DNA of 64,000 bases. Source: Clostridium sp. Cult2 (lineage in GTDB: Bacteria > Bacillota > Clostridia > Tissierellales > Tepidimicrobiaceae). Below are positions 17,740 to 27,509 of the stretch, one piece after another. Under the pieces are notes generated by a model that saw nothing but the letters and a program-made list of their open reading frames with translations, was not told the origin of the DNA and ran no database searches. A program made the translations under genes and the position numbers. The stretch spans positions 62,001 to 126,000 of the forward strand of contig NZ_PPXX01000102.1 of the NCBI RefSeq assembly GCF_021655075.1. The letters run 5' to 3'. Every line of letters begins with the position of its first letter. The stretch's first letter is position 1.

Positions 17740-17970
17740 TTAATCAACAATATTTTTAATATACTCTACAGCATCTCCTACTGTATTTATTTTTTCAACA
17801 TCATCATCATCTACTTCTAAATCAAATTCATCCTCCAATGCCATTATAAGTTCTACTAAATCCAATGAATCAGCATTTAAATCTTCCCTAAAAGAAGTAT
17901 CCATTGTAATATTTTCCTCATCAATGTTAAATTGTTCTGAAATCATTTCTTTAATTTTATCATATATCAT
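17740..17970 (-). CDS. acpP: Acyl carrier protein
   Basis: 76 residues, acidic, with the phosphopantetheine serine in '[11 protein letters not shown]' (Ser near 36). It carries growing acyl chains in fatty acid synthesis and supplies PlsX, encoded just upstream. The start ATG at 17970 is set by GGAGG 9 nt before it; an upstream in-frame start would add 15 residues containing that site. The fab genes usually found nearby are not in this window. Confidence 0.97.
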   Translation of the reverse strand: MIYDKIKEMISEQFNIDEENITMDTSFREDLNADSLDLVELIMALEDEFDLEVDDDDVEKINTVGDAVEYIKNIVD

Positions 17971-17995
17971 TTTATAGCACCTCCAAAATTTCCAA

Positions 17996-18994
17996 TTAAT
18001 TTTTTTCAATAACATTTATATCCTTATCAATAATATTTATTACATCCATTTCAATAAAATTTTTAACTTGCCTAATAGCATTTTTTATTGCAAAGGCATC
18101 TGAGCTTCCGTGGGCCTTAACTACAGGTTGTTTTAAACCCAATAAGGGTGCCCCTCCATATTCTCTATAATCAAGTTTTCCTTTAAAGGATTTCAATTGT
18201 GATTTTAACATTAAGGCTCCAACTTTAGATTTAAAGGATTTAACAAACTCCTCTTTTAATGAAGAAAATATTGTTTTTGCCATACCTTCCGTTAGTTTTA
18301 ATATTACATTTCCCACAAATCCATCACAAACTATTACATCTGCAATTCCTTCTGGAATATCTCTAACTTCTACATTTCCAACAAAATTTATATTTAAATC
18401 CTCCATTAAGTCGTAGGACTCTCTAACTAATAAATTTCCTTTCCCCTTTTCAGTACCTATATTGGCTAAACCAATTTTAGGTGACTTAACTCCCAATACC
18501 TTTTCGCTATAGACAGAACCCATAATTGCAAATTGTTTTAAATACTCTGGTTTGCAATCTACATTGGCTCCTACATCTAGTATAAAGGATATACCCTTTT
18601 TCGTTGGATAAACAGTAGCCAAAGCTGCCCTTTCAATACCATCTATCCTTTTTACTATAAAAAGACCCCCACTTAATAAAGCCCCTGTACTCCCTGCAGA
18701 AACAAAACCATCTCCTTTTCCTTCTTTTAAAGCTTTCAATCCTACAACTATAGAAGAATCTTTCTTTCTCCTAATGGCCAATACTGGTTCTTCATCATTG
18801 GAAATAACCTCTGTTGCATTGATAATATCAATTGTTTCTTGAGGAAATTGGTACTTAGATAATTCTCCTTCTATTATTTCCTTCTTGCCAACAATTATTA
18901 TATTTACATTTAGCTCATTTACAGCCTCTACACATCCTTTAACAATCTCATCAGGACTATTGTCTCCCCCCATGCCATCTACAATAATCTTCAT
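17996..18994 (-). CDS. plsX: Phosphate acyltransferase PlsX
   Basis: Makes acyl-phosphate from acyl-ACP, the first step of the PlsX/PlsY phospholipid route; PlsY is encoded at 59749-60351 and GpsA, which supplies glycerol-3-phosphate, beside it. 332 residues with '[14 protein letters not shown]' at the N-terminus, '[12 protein letters not shown]' and 'GDGFVGNV'-like '[10 protein letters not shown]'. The start ATG at 18994 has AGGAGG 6 nt upstream; the ATG two codons earlier touches that site. It follows the rpmF terminator, so it should have its own promoter in 19001-19073, which I could not define. Confidence 0.97.
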   Translation of the reverse strand: MKIIVDGMGGDNSPDEIVKGCVEAVNELNVNIIIVGKKEIIEGELSKYQFPQETIDIINATEVISNDEEPVLAIRRKKDSSIVVGLKALKEGKGDGFVSAGSTGALLSGGLFIVKRIDGIERAALATVYPTKKGISFILDVGANVDCKPEYLKQFAIMGSVYSEKVLGVKSPKIGLANIGTEKGKGNLLVRESYDLMEDLNINFVGNVEVRDIPEGIADVIVCDGFVGNVILKLTEGMAKTIFSSLKEEFVKSFKSKVGALMLKSQLKSFKGKLDYREYGGAPLLGLKQPVVKAHGSSDAFAIKNAIRQVKNFIEMDVINIIDKDINVIEKN

Positions 18995-19073
18995 ATCCAT
19001 CCTCCTAAATATACCTTAATTACAGCTACTGATATTAAATATATTATAGAACCTATAAAAATGCAATATTTTT

Positions 19074-19107
19074 AAAAAAAAAGATAGTGATATCCATTCA
19101 CTATCTT
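19074..19107 (-). terminator. Intrinsic terminator after rpmF
   Basis: On the minus strand a 10-bp perfect stem (19098-19107 with 19081-19090), 7-nt loop and nine T residues. Confidence 0.9.
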
Positions 19108-19181
19108 CTTCATAATCAGTAGGAAAGTATCATTATCCATGTTCCTAATATACTAAATTAATAAAATAAAAACTTTATTAA

Positions 19182-19361
19182 TTATTCTACATCAATAACT
19201 TCCCTGTTTTTATAATATCCGCAGGCTCTACAAACCCTATGTGGTAACTTAGGTTCATGACATTGTGGACATTCTGAAATAGTAGCCTTTGTCAATCTAT
19301 AAGCTGAGGCTCTCCTTCTATCTCTTCTAGCTTTAGACGTTTTTCGCTTTGGTACTGCCAC
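19182..19361 (-). CDS. rpmF: 50S ribosomal protein L32
   Basis: 59 residues. The start is GTG at 19361 with AAGGAGGTG 7-9 nt upstream. The N-terminus '[17 protein letters not shown]' is diagnostic; 'CPQC' and 'CRACGYY' form the four-Cys zinc site of the zinc-containing paralogue. It lies 13 bp after yceD and a strong terminator follows. The yceD-rpmF pair is standard. Confidence 0.97.
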   Translation of the reverse strand: MAVPKRKTSKARRDRRRASAYRLTKATISECPQCHEPKLPHRVCRACGYYKNREVIDVE

Positions 19362-19374
19362 CTAAAACACCTCC

Positions 19375-19887
19375 TTATTTCTTTGGAAACAAATCTTTAA
19401 GTATTGCTAATCTTGGATCTACATCTTCTATAACACATTGACAATCTTCTTTATTGTGATTAGCACCGCATTTAGGACATAAACCTTTACACTCTTCATG
19501 GCAAAGAGGTTTCATGGGAAGGGATAAAATTATTGAACTAATTATATATTCAGCTAAATCCAGTTTTTCATCCTTATAGTATATGATTTCATCTTCATCA
19601 TCTAGGCCAATTTTATCCGTCTTTTCTACTAGCTTTCCTGATAAAACCGTCTTCTCTTCCTTTACAAAAGGTTCTAAACACCTTCCACAAGCTTCCTCAT
19701 AGAGGTAAGATATATTTAGATGTAATAGTTTATCCTTATCTACCCTATAGATTTCTCCATCATATTTAATGGGTTCAATGAATTTAATTTTTCTTCCATT
19801 AATATCTATTATATCCTTTTCCAATTTTCCTTTAACAGGAATACTCGAAACAGCATTATCACGAAAGTTTGATAAATCAATACTCAT
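19375..19887 (-). CDS. yceD: YceD/DUF177 family protein
   Basis: 170 residues. The family core 'ACGRCLEPF' (about 67-75) and the C-terminal 'CHEECKGLCPKCG' with 'CQC' are all present; the Cys set suggests metal binding. Homologues in plants and E. coli affect 23S rRNA accumulation, and the gene is nearly always next to rpmF. The start ATG at 19887 has AGAGGTG 6 nt upstream; the GTG three codons earlier overlaps that site. It is the first gene of the yceD-rpmF transcript. Confidence 0.93.
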   Translation of the reverse strand: MSIDLSNFRDNAVSSIPVKGKLEKDIIDINGRKIKFIEPIKYDGEIYRVDKDKLLHLNISYLYEEACGRCLEPFVKEEKTVLSGKLVEKTDKIGLDDEDEIIYYKDEKLDLAEYIISSIILSLPMKPLCHEECKGLCPKCGANHNKEDCQCVIEDVDPRLAILKDLFPKK

Positions 19888-19916
19888 CGTTTTCACCTCT
19901 TAAACTAACACACTTA

Positions 19917-19945
19917 ATTATATAAAGGAGGCCAATATTTGTCAA
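19917..19945 (-). promoter_or_regulatory. Consensus sigma-A promoter of yceD-rpmF
   Basis: Minus strand TTGACA (19940-19945), 17-bp spacer, TATAAT (19917-19922). Both boxes are perfect, one of the best promoters in the window. It lies 10 bp after the ackA stop codon; no terminator separates them. Confidence 0.93.
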
Positions 19946-19955
19946 GAAATATATA

Positions 19956-21152
19956 TTATTTTTCAACTAAGTCCAATGTATCCCTAGCTATCATCAATTC
20001 TTCATTAGTAGGAATAACTAATATTGAAGTAGAAGTTATATCCCTATTGACTATTGCTTCCTTTCCTCTAACTTGATTTAATTCTTTGTCAAGTTTAATA
20101 TTTATACACTCTAAACCATCACATATATGTTCCCTAATTGTAATGGAGTTTTCACCTATCCCTGCAGTAAATACTAGAGCATCTATATTACACATTAAAG
20201 CAGCATAAGCTCCAATATACTTTTTAACTCTATTACAGAACAACTCCAATGCTAATTTTGCTCTTTCATTTCCATTGTTAGCAGCTTCTTCTAGATCTCT
20301 AAAATCACTGCTTATCCCAGAAACGCCAAGTACACCAGACTTTTTGTTTAGCATTTCATTTACTTCGTCAAAAGTTAAACCTTCTTTTTCCATGATAAAA
20401 GGTATTACAGCAGGATCCACATCCCCTGACCTAGTACCCATAGCTAAACCTTCTAATGGAGTGAACCCCATACTGGTTTCTATAGATTTACCACCTTGTA
20501 CAGCACAAACACTAGCTCCATTTCCAAGATGACAAGTTACAATATTTAATTCTTCTATAGGTCTACCTAACATTTCTGCTGCTCTTTTAGATACATATTT
20601 ATGGGATGTCCCATGGAATCCATATTTCCTAATACCATATTTTTCATATAACTCATATGGTAGTGGATAGATATAATTGGATTTTGGTATTGTTTGATGG
20701 AAAGCAGTATCAAATACTCCTACCATAGGTGTATTTGGCATCAATTCTTTACATGCCTCTATTCCCATAATATTAGGTGGATTATGAAGAGGAGCTAATT
20801 CAATACAATCGTTTATAGCTTTCATTACTTCATCATCAATTAATACAGAATTAGCAAACTTTTCTCCACCATGAACTACTCTATGGCCTACTGCTCCAAT
20901 TTCATCCATTGATTTTATAGCACCATAGTTTGAATCCACTAAAGCATTTAAAACTAACTCTAAAGCCTTTCTATGATCAGACATAGGTTCTTCTATTATT
21001 ACCTGGTCTTTACCTGTAGTTGTATGTTTAACTCTTGAACCTTCAATTCCTATTCTTTCAACTAAACCCTTTGCTAATACTTCTTCATTATCCATATCAA
21101 TTAACTGGTATTTTAACGAAGAACTACCACAATTAATAACTAAAATATTCAT
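19956..21152 (-). CDS. ackA: Acetate kinase
   Basis: Converts acetyl phosphate and ADP to acetate and ATP, a main energy step in fermenting Clostridia. 398 residues with the two ASKHA signatures: '[12 protein letters not shown]' (4-15) and '[10 protein letters not shown]' (about 177-186); Arg near 90 in 'GHRVVHGG' and '[10 protein letters not shown]' also match. No pta gene adjoins; ackA stands alone before yceD. AGGAGGAG precedes the ATG. Confidence 0.98.
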   Translation of the reverse strand: MNILVINCGSSSLKYQLIDMDNEEVLAKGLVERIGIEGSRVKHTTTGKDQVIIEEPMSDHRKALELVLNALVDSNYGAIKSMDEIGAVGHRVVHGGEKFANSVLIDDEVMKAINDCIELAPLHNPPNIMGIEACKELMPNTPMVGVFDTAFHQTIPKSNYIYPLPYELYEKYGIRKYGFHGTSHKYVSKRAAEMLGRPIEELNIVTCHLGNGASVCAVQGGKSIETSMGFTPLEGLAMGTRSGDVDPAVIPFIMEKEGLTFDEVNEMLNKKSGVLGVSGISSDFRDLEEAANNGNERAKLALELFCNRVKKYIGAYAALMCNIDALVFTAGIGENSITIREHICDGLECINIKLDKELNQVRGKEAIVNRDITSTSILVIPTNEELMIARDTLDLVEK

Positions 21153-21189
21153 ATAACACTCCTCCTATCGAATAGTTCTCTCATGAATT

Positions 21190-21218
21190 ATATTATTATA
21201 TATTTGTTAATAAATCAA
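21190..21218 (-). promoter_or_regulatory. Probable sigma-A promoter of ackA
   Basis: Minus strand TTGATT (21213-21218), 17-bp spacer, TAATAT (21190-21195). Lies in the 128-bp divergent region shared with tmcAL. Confidence 0.6.
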
Positions 21219-21242
21219 CGATATTATAGTTCATGTAATTTA

Positions 21243-21251
21243 TGCTATAAT
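21243..21251 (+). promoter_or_regulatory. Extended -10 box for tmcAL
   Basis: TGCTATAAT, a perfect -10 with the TGn extension, 30 bp before the tmcAL start. No good -35 is seen. Confidence 0.5.
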
Positions 21252-21280
21252 ATTGGTAAAACCTTATGGAGGTCACCAAA

Positions 21281-22537
21281 ATGAAAGTAATAGGATTAAT
21301 AACTGAATACAATCCTTTCCACCTTGGACATAAATATCATCTAACCATGTCAAAAAAATTGACTAATTCGGACTACTCTGTAGCCATTATGAGTGGCTCT
21401 TTCGTTCAGAGAGGTGAACCATCCTTAGTAGATAAATGGACTAAGGCTAAAATGGCAATAGATAATGGAGTAGATTTGGTTATAGAACTACCCTTTATTT
21501 TCTCAACCCAATCTGCAGAGCTATTCGCTTATGGCAGCATAGCCTTACTCCATAATCTAAACATAATAGATTATGTTGTCTTTGGTAGTGAATTAGGCAG
21601 TCTTGACTGCTTAAGGGAAATAGCACAGATTTTAGTTGAAGAGCCTCCTTACTATAGAGAATGTTTAAAAAAATATCTAGATGAAGGAAACTCTTTTTCC
21701 GTATCTCGTAGCAATGCATTAGAAGATTACTTTAATAAATTCAAAACCGATAGAAAAAATAATATAAACATAAAGGATATTTTAAAAATGTCTAATAATA
21801 TATTAGCCATCGAATATCTAAAAGCTTTAATGGTCTTAAATAGTAAAATCCAACCTGTTACAGTTAAACGCATTGGCAGTTCCTATACAGAAAGCCAAAT
21901 AAATCATGAAATAGCAAGTGCTACTGGAATACGGAATAAAATAATAAATGGAAATATTGAATCTGTAAAAAAATATTTGCCTATCCAGTCCTATGTCCAC
22001 CTAATAAATTATATCAACAAATATAAAAATTTCAACATGTTAGATAATTATACCCAAATAATTCATTATTTATTAAAAATTAGCCCTATAGACAATCTAG
22101 TTCAAACAATGGATGTAGAGACAGGTCTTGAAAATAGAATTGTCAACCAAAGCGCTCAATATTATAACATAAATGATTTAATCCAAGGTATAACAACAAA
22201 AAGATATACTAAAACTAGGATTCAAAGAATATTAATTCATCTAATGGCTAATCTGACTAAACCAATATTTAAAGATTTATATCCTCAATATCCTACTTAT
22301 ATAAGGGTACTTGGGGCAAATCAAAAGGGTTTTCTATTGCTAAATAGGATTAAAGAGGAATCCAATTTACCTATAATCGTTAAATTTTCCGATTATAATA
22401 AATATGATGACCCCTACTTAAATAAAATCCTATTCTTTGATAAAAAAGCTACAGATTTGTTCTTCCTTGGATTGAATACTAAGAAACCCTATATGAATAT
22501 GGATTATTATACAACTCCTTATATAAAGAAAAAATAG
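21281..22537 (+). CDS. tmcAL: tRNA(Met) cytidine acetate ligase TmcAL (YlbM)
   Basis: Acetylates the wobble cytidine of elongator tRNA(Met) using acetate and ATP. 418 residues. The nucleotidyltransferase N-terminus 'ITEYNPFHLGHKYHL' has the HxGH motif (about 15-18); 'SGSFVQRGEPSLVDKW' and 'LGANQKGFLLLNRIKE' are family signatures. The ATG at 21281 has ATGGAGGTCACC upstream, whose own ATG at 21266 is not the start. It faces ackA, whose product is acetate, the substrate of this enzyme; the link may be chance. Confidence 0.95.
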   Translation: MKVIGLITEYNPFHLGHKYHLTMSKKLTNSDYSVAIMSGSFVQRGEPSLVDKWTKAKMAIDNGVDLVIELPFIFSTQSAELFAYGSIALLHNLNIIDYVVFGSELGSLDCLREIAQILVEEPPYYRECLKKYLDEGNSFSVSRSNALEDYFNKFKTDRKNNINIKDILKMSNNILAIEYLKALMVLNSKIQPVTVKRIGSSYTESQINHEIASATGIRNKIINGNIESVKKYLPIQSYVHLINYINKYKNFNMLDNYTQIIHYLLKISPIDNLVQTMDVETGLENRIVNQSAQYYNINDLIQGITTKRYTKTRIQRILIHLMANLTKPIFKDLYPQYPTYIRVLGANQKGFLLLNRIKEESNLPIIVKFSDYNKYDDPYLNKILFFDKKATDLFFLGLNTKKPYMNMDYYTTPYIKKK

Positions 22538-22559
22538 CAGAAAATCTCTGCTATTTTTT
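22529..22559 (+). terminator. Intrinsic terminator after tmcAL
   Basis: A perfect 13-bp stem (22529-22541 with 22547-22559) whose downstream arm ends in six T residues. Nearly symmetric, so it could act both ways. Confidence 0.88.
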
Positions 22560-22586
22560 CATATTGAAATTTATTCAAAATATAAT
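22559..22586 (+). promoter_or_regulatory. Sigma-E-like promoter of ylbJ
   Basis: TCATATT (22559-22565), 13-bp spacer, AATATAAT (22579-22586), close to the sigma-E pattern GTCATATT...CATACAAT. ylbJ of B. subtilis is in the sigma-E regulon. The -35 abuts the terminator T tract. Confidence 0.55.
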
Positions 22587-22647
22587 TAAATAAAGGCTTA
22601 ATAAATCAACTTTAAAAGCTTAACCTTATGAGGAGGTAAATTCATAA

Positions 22648-23829
22648 ATGAAAAAAAGATGCATAAATTTTCTTTTTTTGATTATTATCCTTTGGGTTTT
22701 ATTTGGAATAATTAACAATCCAAAATTATCTCTAGATAGTGGGTACAATGGCTTATTAACATGGTTTAATATAGTCATTCCTTCTCTATTACCCTTTTTT
22801 ATAGTTTCAGAAATCCTTACAAGTATTGGATTCGTAAATCTTATTGGTAAACTATTAGAACCATTGATGAAACCCTTATTCAATGCCCCTGGGGCTGCAG
22901 CTTTTGCTCTTTCCATGAGTGTCGTATCTGGATACCCTATAGGAGCGAAAATAGTATCTGATTTAAGAAAAGATAATATTATATCAAAAATAGAAGCAGA
23001 AAGAACAATTTGTTTTTCTAGCACATCAGGTCCTCTATTCATGTTAGGTGCAGTCTCTATAGGTATGCTAAAGAATTCTTCAATTGCACCCTTAATTATG
23101 TATCCTCATTATTTAGGGACTATAACCCTAGGAATATTATTTAGGTTTTATAAAAAAAATAATAGTCCATCCACTAGAATTACAAAATATAAACCTAATA
23201 CACCTACATTAAAAGATAATTTTGCCATTGGAACTATTCTAGGCAATAGTGTTAAAAACAGCCTAAATACAATAGCATTAATCGGTGGGTTTATTATATT
23301 TTATTCCGTATTAACGGAACTTCTTTTTGTCTCTAAATTGTTCAATCAATTAATTAATGTTATTATTAATATAATTCCAATAGATATTAGCATTGAAGTA
23401 ATTAAAGGATTTATAGCTGGACTATTAGAATTAACTACTGGTTGTAAAATAATTTCCACTGCAAATGTAAATTTAATCTATAAAATACTAGTAATCAACT
23501 TTTTAATCGGTTGGAGTAGTTTCTCCATTCATAGCCAAGCATTGAGTTTTATTAACAATACAGATATAGATAGCAAAATATATTTATTCGCTAAATTTCT
23601 TCATGGCCTTTTTTCTTCTATTTATGGAGCAATATTATACTTAGTAAAATACAAAAACTTTATTAAGCCCTCCTACATGCCAGGAATTCATGTACCAGAA
23701 TCCTTTTATCCTTTAGGATGGCCATCTCTATTTTTGGGCTCTTTAAAACTTGCAATATTTATTACCATATATATGCTAATTTCATCATTGATTCTATTAA
23801 TATTATATGCTTTCTTATCACGGGATTAA
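22648..23829 (+). CDS. ylbJ: Sporulation integral membrane protein YlbJ
   Basis: 393 residues, hydrophobic throughout, with roughly 8-10 membrane segments. 'VIPSLLPFFI', 'SGYPIGAKI' and 'ISTANVNLIY' match the nucleoside-transporter/FeoB-like gate repeats of the YlbJ family. In B. subtilis YlbJ is needed for spore cortex formation. The ATG is 11 nt after AGGAGG, a long gap that could lower expression. It converges with the coaD operon with no base between the two stops, and no terminator is visible in between. Confidence 0.93.
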   Translation: MKKRCINFLFLIIILWVLFGIINNPKLSLDSGYNGLLTWFNIVIPSLLPFFIVSEILTSIGFVNLIGKLLEPLMKPLFNAPGAAAFALSMSVVSGYPIGAKIVSDLRKDNIISKIEAERTICFSSTSGPLFMLGAVSIGMLKNSSIAPLIMYPHYLGTITLGILFRFYKKNNSPSTRITKYKPNTPTLKDNFAIGTILGNSVKNSLNTIALIGGFIIFYSVLTELLFVSKLFNQLINVIINIIPIDISIEVIKGFIAGLLELTTGCKIISTANVNLIYKILVINFLIGWSSFSIHSQALSFINNTDIDSKIYLFAKFLHGLFSSIYGAILYLVKYKNFIKPSYMPGIHVPESFYPLGWPSLFLGSLKLAIFITIYMLISSLILLILYAFLSRD

Positions 23830-24276
23830 TTATTTATCCCCTCTTAACTCCTGTCTATTTTTATTTAATAAATCAATAATATCTTTTAAGTCTTCTTGAG
23901 TTTCAAGTAATATATTATCAGCATATTCTAAGGCACCCAATCGAATACTTTTAGCATTAGTTTGTGCTTTTGTAATAATCTCTTCCGCTCTTTCTTTGGC
24001 TTTCTTTGTTATCTCATCTTCCTCAACTAACTCTTCTAATTTAAATTCAGCCTCATTTAAAATTGTATCCGCATCTTTTTGAGCTTCAGCTAATATCCTT
24101 TGTCTTTCTTCTTTAATCCATGAGGCTTGTTTTATTTCATCTGGTAGTTTTATCCTTACTTCTCTTATTATTTCAAATAATTCCTCTGCATCTACCATTA
24201 CTTTGTTTGAAAAAGGTAGAGAAGAAGCATTTTCTAATACATCTTCTATTTCATCAATCAATTTAAGCACATCCAT
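23830..24276 (-). CDS. Coiled-coil protein linked to coaD (annotated ATPase-like in Clostridia)
   Basis: 148 residues, no membrane segment. About 55-115 is a long helix rich in Ala, Glu and Arg ('AEAQKDADTILNEAEFKLEE') with heptads like those of DivIVA and F-type ATP synthase subunit b, which is why such proteins are often named ATPase; no nucleotide-binding motif exists. N-terminal 50 residues include 'LPFSNKVMVDAEELFEIIREVRIKLPDEI', split here into 'LPFSNKVMVD' and 'IIREVRIKLP'. It begins 1 bp after coaD and is the last gene of that operon. Function unknown; a scaffold role is a guess. Confidence 0.82.
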   Translation of the reverse strand: MDVLKLIDEIEDVLENASSLPFSNKVMVDAEELFEIIREVRIKLPDEIKQASWIKEERQRILAEAQKDADTILNEAEFKLEELVEEDEITKKAKERAEEIITKAQTNAKSIRLGALEYADNILLETQEDLKDIIDLLNKNRQELRGDK

Positions 24277-24277
24277 A

Positions 24278-24763
24278 TTACTTCTTACCTCCTTTAATTT
24301 TTTCTACTAGTGCTTTTTCTACCACAACTGGAACAAAACAGGATACGTTCCCTCCATAAGTGGCTACCTCTTTGACTATACTTGAACTCAAATATGCATA
24401 GGTTCCTCTAGATACCATAAATAAAGTTTCAATATCCTCATCCAGTTTTTTATTTACAAGGGCCATCTGCATCTCATATTCAAAATCCGAAACAGCCCTT
24501 AAGCCTCTAATCATGGTAGTACATCCTTTTTGTCTAGCATAATCTACTAATAATCCAGAGAATGTGTCAACCTCAACATTATCATATTTTGCTAATACTT
24601 TTTTTAATAATTCTACTCTTTCCTCTATTGTAAACATATTTATTTTTGATTTATTATTTAAAACCGCTACTATTACTTTAGAAAATTTATTAGCACACCT
24701 ATCAATTATATCTAAATGTCCATAAGTTACAGGATCAAAACTTCCAGGATAAATTACTACCAT
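24278..24763 (-). CDS. coaD: Phosphopantetheine adenylyltransferase
   Basis: Step four of coenzyme A synthesis: 4'-phosphopantetheine plus ATP gives dephospho-CoA. 161 residues. N-terminal '[16 protein letters not shown]' with the T/HxGH motif (13-16) and C-terminal '[11 protein letters not shown]'. The ATG at 24763 is 9 nt after GGGAGG; the ATG three codons earlier abuts that site. CoaBC, which acts before it, is encoded at 43080-44288. Confidence 0.98.
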   Translation of the reverse strand: MVVIYPGSFDPVTYGHLDIIDRCANKFSKVIVAVLNNKSKINMFTIEERVELLKKVLAKYDNVEVDTFSGLLVDYARQKGCTTMIRGLRAVSDFEYEMQMALVNKKLDEDIETLFMVSRGTYAYLSSSIVKEVATYGGNVSCFVPVVVEKALVEKIKGGKK

Positions 24764-24783
24764 CTCAAACATCCTCCCTTAAA

Positions 24784-25335
24784 CTATTTTTTTGTATAAA
24801 AACTTAAGGACTTGTACCCATAGTTTCTATAATCTGTTTTTATTAAATTAAATATATTATCTTCTAAAATTAAATCTTTTTCATGTTCTATTATAACAAT
24901 ACCTATATCTTCCAAGATATCATTTTCACAAATTTTTTCAAGAGTTTTCAGTATTAAATGTTGACCATAAGGGGGATCTATAAAAATATAATTGAATTTG
25001 ATGCCCTTTCTTTTGAACATATTAATGATTTTAATGGCATCACTTTTTATCACTTCAGCCTTCTCTATAAATCCTAAATGCTCTAAATTGTCTTTAATAC
25101 ATTTAATGCTTTCATAGGATTTATCAATAAAATAAGACTTTTTGGCACCTCTACTTAAAAATTCAATCCCAATAGAGCCTGAACCTGCAAACAAGTCTAA
25201 AACCCTAGACTCTGCATCTATATTCCTTAATATATTGAATAGGGATTCTTTAACTCTATCTTCAGTAGGTCTAGTGTCCTTACCCTTTGGTCCCTTTAAT
25301 TTATACCCCTTTTTAGTACCTGATATAACTCTCAA
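24784..25335 (-). CDS. rsmD: 16S rRNA (guanine966-N2)-methyltransferase RsmD
   Basis: 183 residues. 'RVISGTKKGYKL' and 'TRPTEDRVKESLFNIL' are typical; the SAM site is 'VLDLFAGSGSIGIE' (about 44-57) and the catalytic motif is 'FIDPPYG' (Asp-Pro-Pro-Tyr, near 119). The start is TTG at 25335 with GGGGTGA upstream. Lies after recG and before coaD. Confidence 0.95.
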   Translation of the reverse strand: MRVISGTKKGYKLKGPKGKDTRPTEDRVKESLFNILRNIDAESRVLDLFAGSGSIGIEFLSRGAKKSYFIDKSYESIKCIKDNLEHLGFIEKAEVIKSDAIKIINMFKRKGIKFNYIFIDPPYGQHLILKTLEKICENDILEDIGIVIIEHEKDLILEDNIFNLIKTDYRNYGYKSLSFYTKK

Positions 25336-25351
25336 AAAATCACCCCGTTAT

Positions 25352-25385
25352 CTTTACAAAATATATTTTATCATATTTTGTAAAG
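25352..25385. repeat. Inverted repeat between recG and rsmD
   Basis: 13-bp perfect arms (25352-25364 and 25373-25385, CTTTACAAAATAT and its complement) with an 8-bp centre. No T tract follows on the minus strand, so it is a poor terminator; a weak promoter -10 (TAAAAT) lies in the centre, making an operator possible. Confidence 0.7.
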
Positions 25386-25397
25386 TTATTCATAGTA

Positions 25398-27440
25398 TTA
25401 GTTAAAAATTAAATCTTTTATCCTATCTTTAAACAAATTGATAATACTTTGTCTTAAAGGAAAATGTTTTTCATCTAATAGATATGCATCTTCATTCAAT
25501 ATATCTTTTGCTTTTTTTTGTGCTAATCTTAATATATCCATATCAGTGAATAGATTAGCAATTTTTAAATCTGGTAAACCGTGCTGTCTAGTTCCGAAAA
25601 ATTCACCAGGTCCCCTTAACTCTAAATCCTTCTCAGATATGTAGAACCCGTCCGTGGATTTCTGAAGAATTCTCATTCTTTCTCTGGAAATTTTACTATT
25701 ACTTCCATTGATAAGAATACAATAAGACTGATATTCACCTCTCCCTACCCTTCCCCTTAACTGATGAAGTTGAGCTAATCCAAATCTTTCCGCATTATAA
25801 ATTACCATAATATTAGCATTAGGCACATTAACTCCAACCTCAATAACCGTAGTGGAGATCAATATATCCAATTCTTTATTTTTGAATTTTTCCATAATAT
25901 TATCTTTCTCTCCAGGTTTCATTCTACCATGTAATAACCCTACATTAAACCCTTTATATACTTTATCTTTTAAAGAATCATAAATTTCTTCTGCAGACTT
26001 TACATTTAAAGTATCACTTTCTTCAATTAAAGGACAAACTATATATGCCTGTCTACCCTCTAGAATCTGCTTTTTCACAAAATTATGGACCCGGTCTATT
26101 ATATCAAATCCTACTGCATAGGTTTCTATCTCCTTCCTCCCTGGAGGCAATTCATCGATAATAGATATGTCTAAATCTCCATATAATATTAAAGCTAAGG
26201 TCCTTGGTATGGGCGTAGCAGTCATTACCAAAACATCTGGACTAGCTCCCTTTTGACTTAATACAGCCCGTTGTTTTACTCCAAACCTATGTTGTTCATC
26301 AGTAATTGCCAATCCTAATTTGTTGAATTCAACCTTATCCTGTATTACTGCATGAGTACCAACGAGTACATCAATCTTACCTTCCCTTAAATCATTCAAA
26401 ATTTCTTCTTTTTTCTTATTGGAAAGACTACCTACTAATAATTCGCTTTTAATATTATATTTGCTAAAATAACTAGAAATAGAAAGATAATGTTGCTGAG
26501 CTAAAATTTCAGTTGGAGCCATCATCACCGATTGATAACCAGATTTCCATGCCTTAAACATTGCCAAAATAGCAATAATAGTCTTTCCAGAACCAACATC
26601 CCCTTGAATTAACCTATTCATCTGTTCATCCTTTTCCATATCCATTTCAATTTCTTTAAATGCTCTCATTTGTGCATTGGTTAATTTAAAAGGTAAATCA
26701 TCTATGAAACTATTAACTTCATGGGCAGGGGGAAATTGTATACCTTGATTGATTTCCTTTGTCCTACTCTTAATTAAAAATAACCCTAATTGTAAAGTAA
26801 GTAATTCTTCAAACACAAGTCTTCTACGAGCTTCCAAATGATGCTTTTTATCTTTTGGAAAATGTATATTAATAATAGATTCTCCAATTGGCAGTAATTT
26901 TAATTCTTCCCTCAAATAATCTGGTAAACTTTCTTTAATATTGTTTCCATAGTCTTTAATAGCATTGTCCATTATTCTAATCATTTCATTGTTAGTCAGT
27001 TTCTCTGTTAAAGGATATATGGGTATTATTTTCCCTACCTTTTCCTGGTCCCCCTTTTCAAAAACTGGATTCATTATTTGTATTTCATTATTGAATATAC
27101 TAACTTTTCCATGAACTGCAATTCTATCTCCTATAGATAATTTATTTGCTATATAATCTTGATTAAACCATACTAAATGACCGTGACCAGAATTATCCTT
27201 CACGGGAATTTTTAATATGGTTAAGTTTCTTCTGGGTTTCATTTTGGAAGGATATCCGCTAATTTGAACATTTAAACTTATCTGTTCCCCTTCAACACAT
27301 TGAGATATATTTTTAAATTTAGTTCTATCCTCATATTCCCTCGGTACAAAATATAATAAATCTTCTACTGTATGTATATTGAGCCTTTTAAGTTGTCTAG
27401 CTCTCTTAGGTCCAACGCCCTTAACATATTGAATATTCAC
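25398..27440 (-). CDS. recG: ATP-dependent DNA helicase RecG
   Basis: Remodels stalled forks and Holliday junctions. 680 residues: N-terminal wedge/OB domain (about 50-150), then the superfamily 2 helicase core with Walker A 'GDVGSGKT' (about 283-290), DEQH box 'ITDEQHRFG', motif III '[10 protein letters not shown]' and motif VI 'QLRGRVGRG'. A helix-hairpin-helix-like start '[12 protein letters not shown]' is present. The start is GTG at 27440, AAAGGAGGG upstream. Confidence 0.98.
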   Translation of the reverse strand: MNIQYVKGVGPKRARQLKRLNIHTVEDLLYFVPREYEDRTKFKNISQCVEGEQISLNVQISGYPSKMKPRRNLTILKIPVKDNSGHGHLVWFNQDYIANKLSIGDRIAVHGKVSIFNNEIQIMNPVFEKGDQEKVGKIIPIYPLTEKLTNNEMIRIMDNAIKDYGNNIKESLPDYLREELKLLPIGESIINIHFPKDKKHHLEARRRLVFEELLTLQLGLFLIKSRTKEINQGIQFPPAHEVNSFIDDLPFKLTNAQMRAFKEIEMDMEKDEQMNRLIQGDVGSGKTIIAILAMFKAWKSGYQSVMMAPTEILAQQHYLSISSYFSKYNIKSELLVGSLSNKKKEEILNDLREGKIDVLVGTHAVIQDKVEFNKLGLAITDEQHRFGVKQRAVLSQKGASPDVLVMTATPIPRTLALILYGDLDISIIDELPPGRKEIETYAVGFDIIDRVHNFVKKQILEGRQAYIVCPLIEESDTLNVKSAEEIYDSLKDKVYKGFNVGLLHGRMKPGEKDNIMEKFKNKELDILISTTVIEVGVNVPNANIMVIYNAERFGLAQLHQLRGRVGRGEYQSYCILINGSNSKISRERMRILQKSTDGFYISEKDLELRGPGEFFGTRQHGLPDLKIANLFTDMDILRLAQKKAKDILNEDAYLLDEKHFPLRQSIINLFKDRIKDLIFN

Positions 27441-27471
27441 TTTATCCCTCCTTTAACCATTCTGTTCCTCT

Positions 27472-27509
27472 ATAATAAATTCCCCACCTTTGGGTGGGGA
27501 ATTTATTAT
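27472..27509 (-). terminator. Hairpin after the yloV stop codon, weak terminator
   Basis: A perfect 17-bp stem (27472-27488 with 27493-27509) with a 4-nt loop. The core CCCCACC/GGTGGGG is strong but the downstream side on the minus strand is AT-mixed, not a T run. It may reduce read-through into recG or protect the 3' end. Confidence 0.6.

Noticed and set aside
18995-19073. Possible sigma-A promoter for plsX
   Set aside because: TTGCAT and TATAAT are only 12 bp apart; no convincing pair or FapR-like site was seen.
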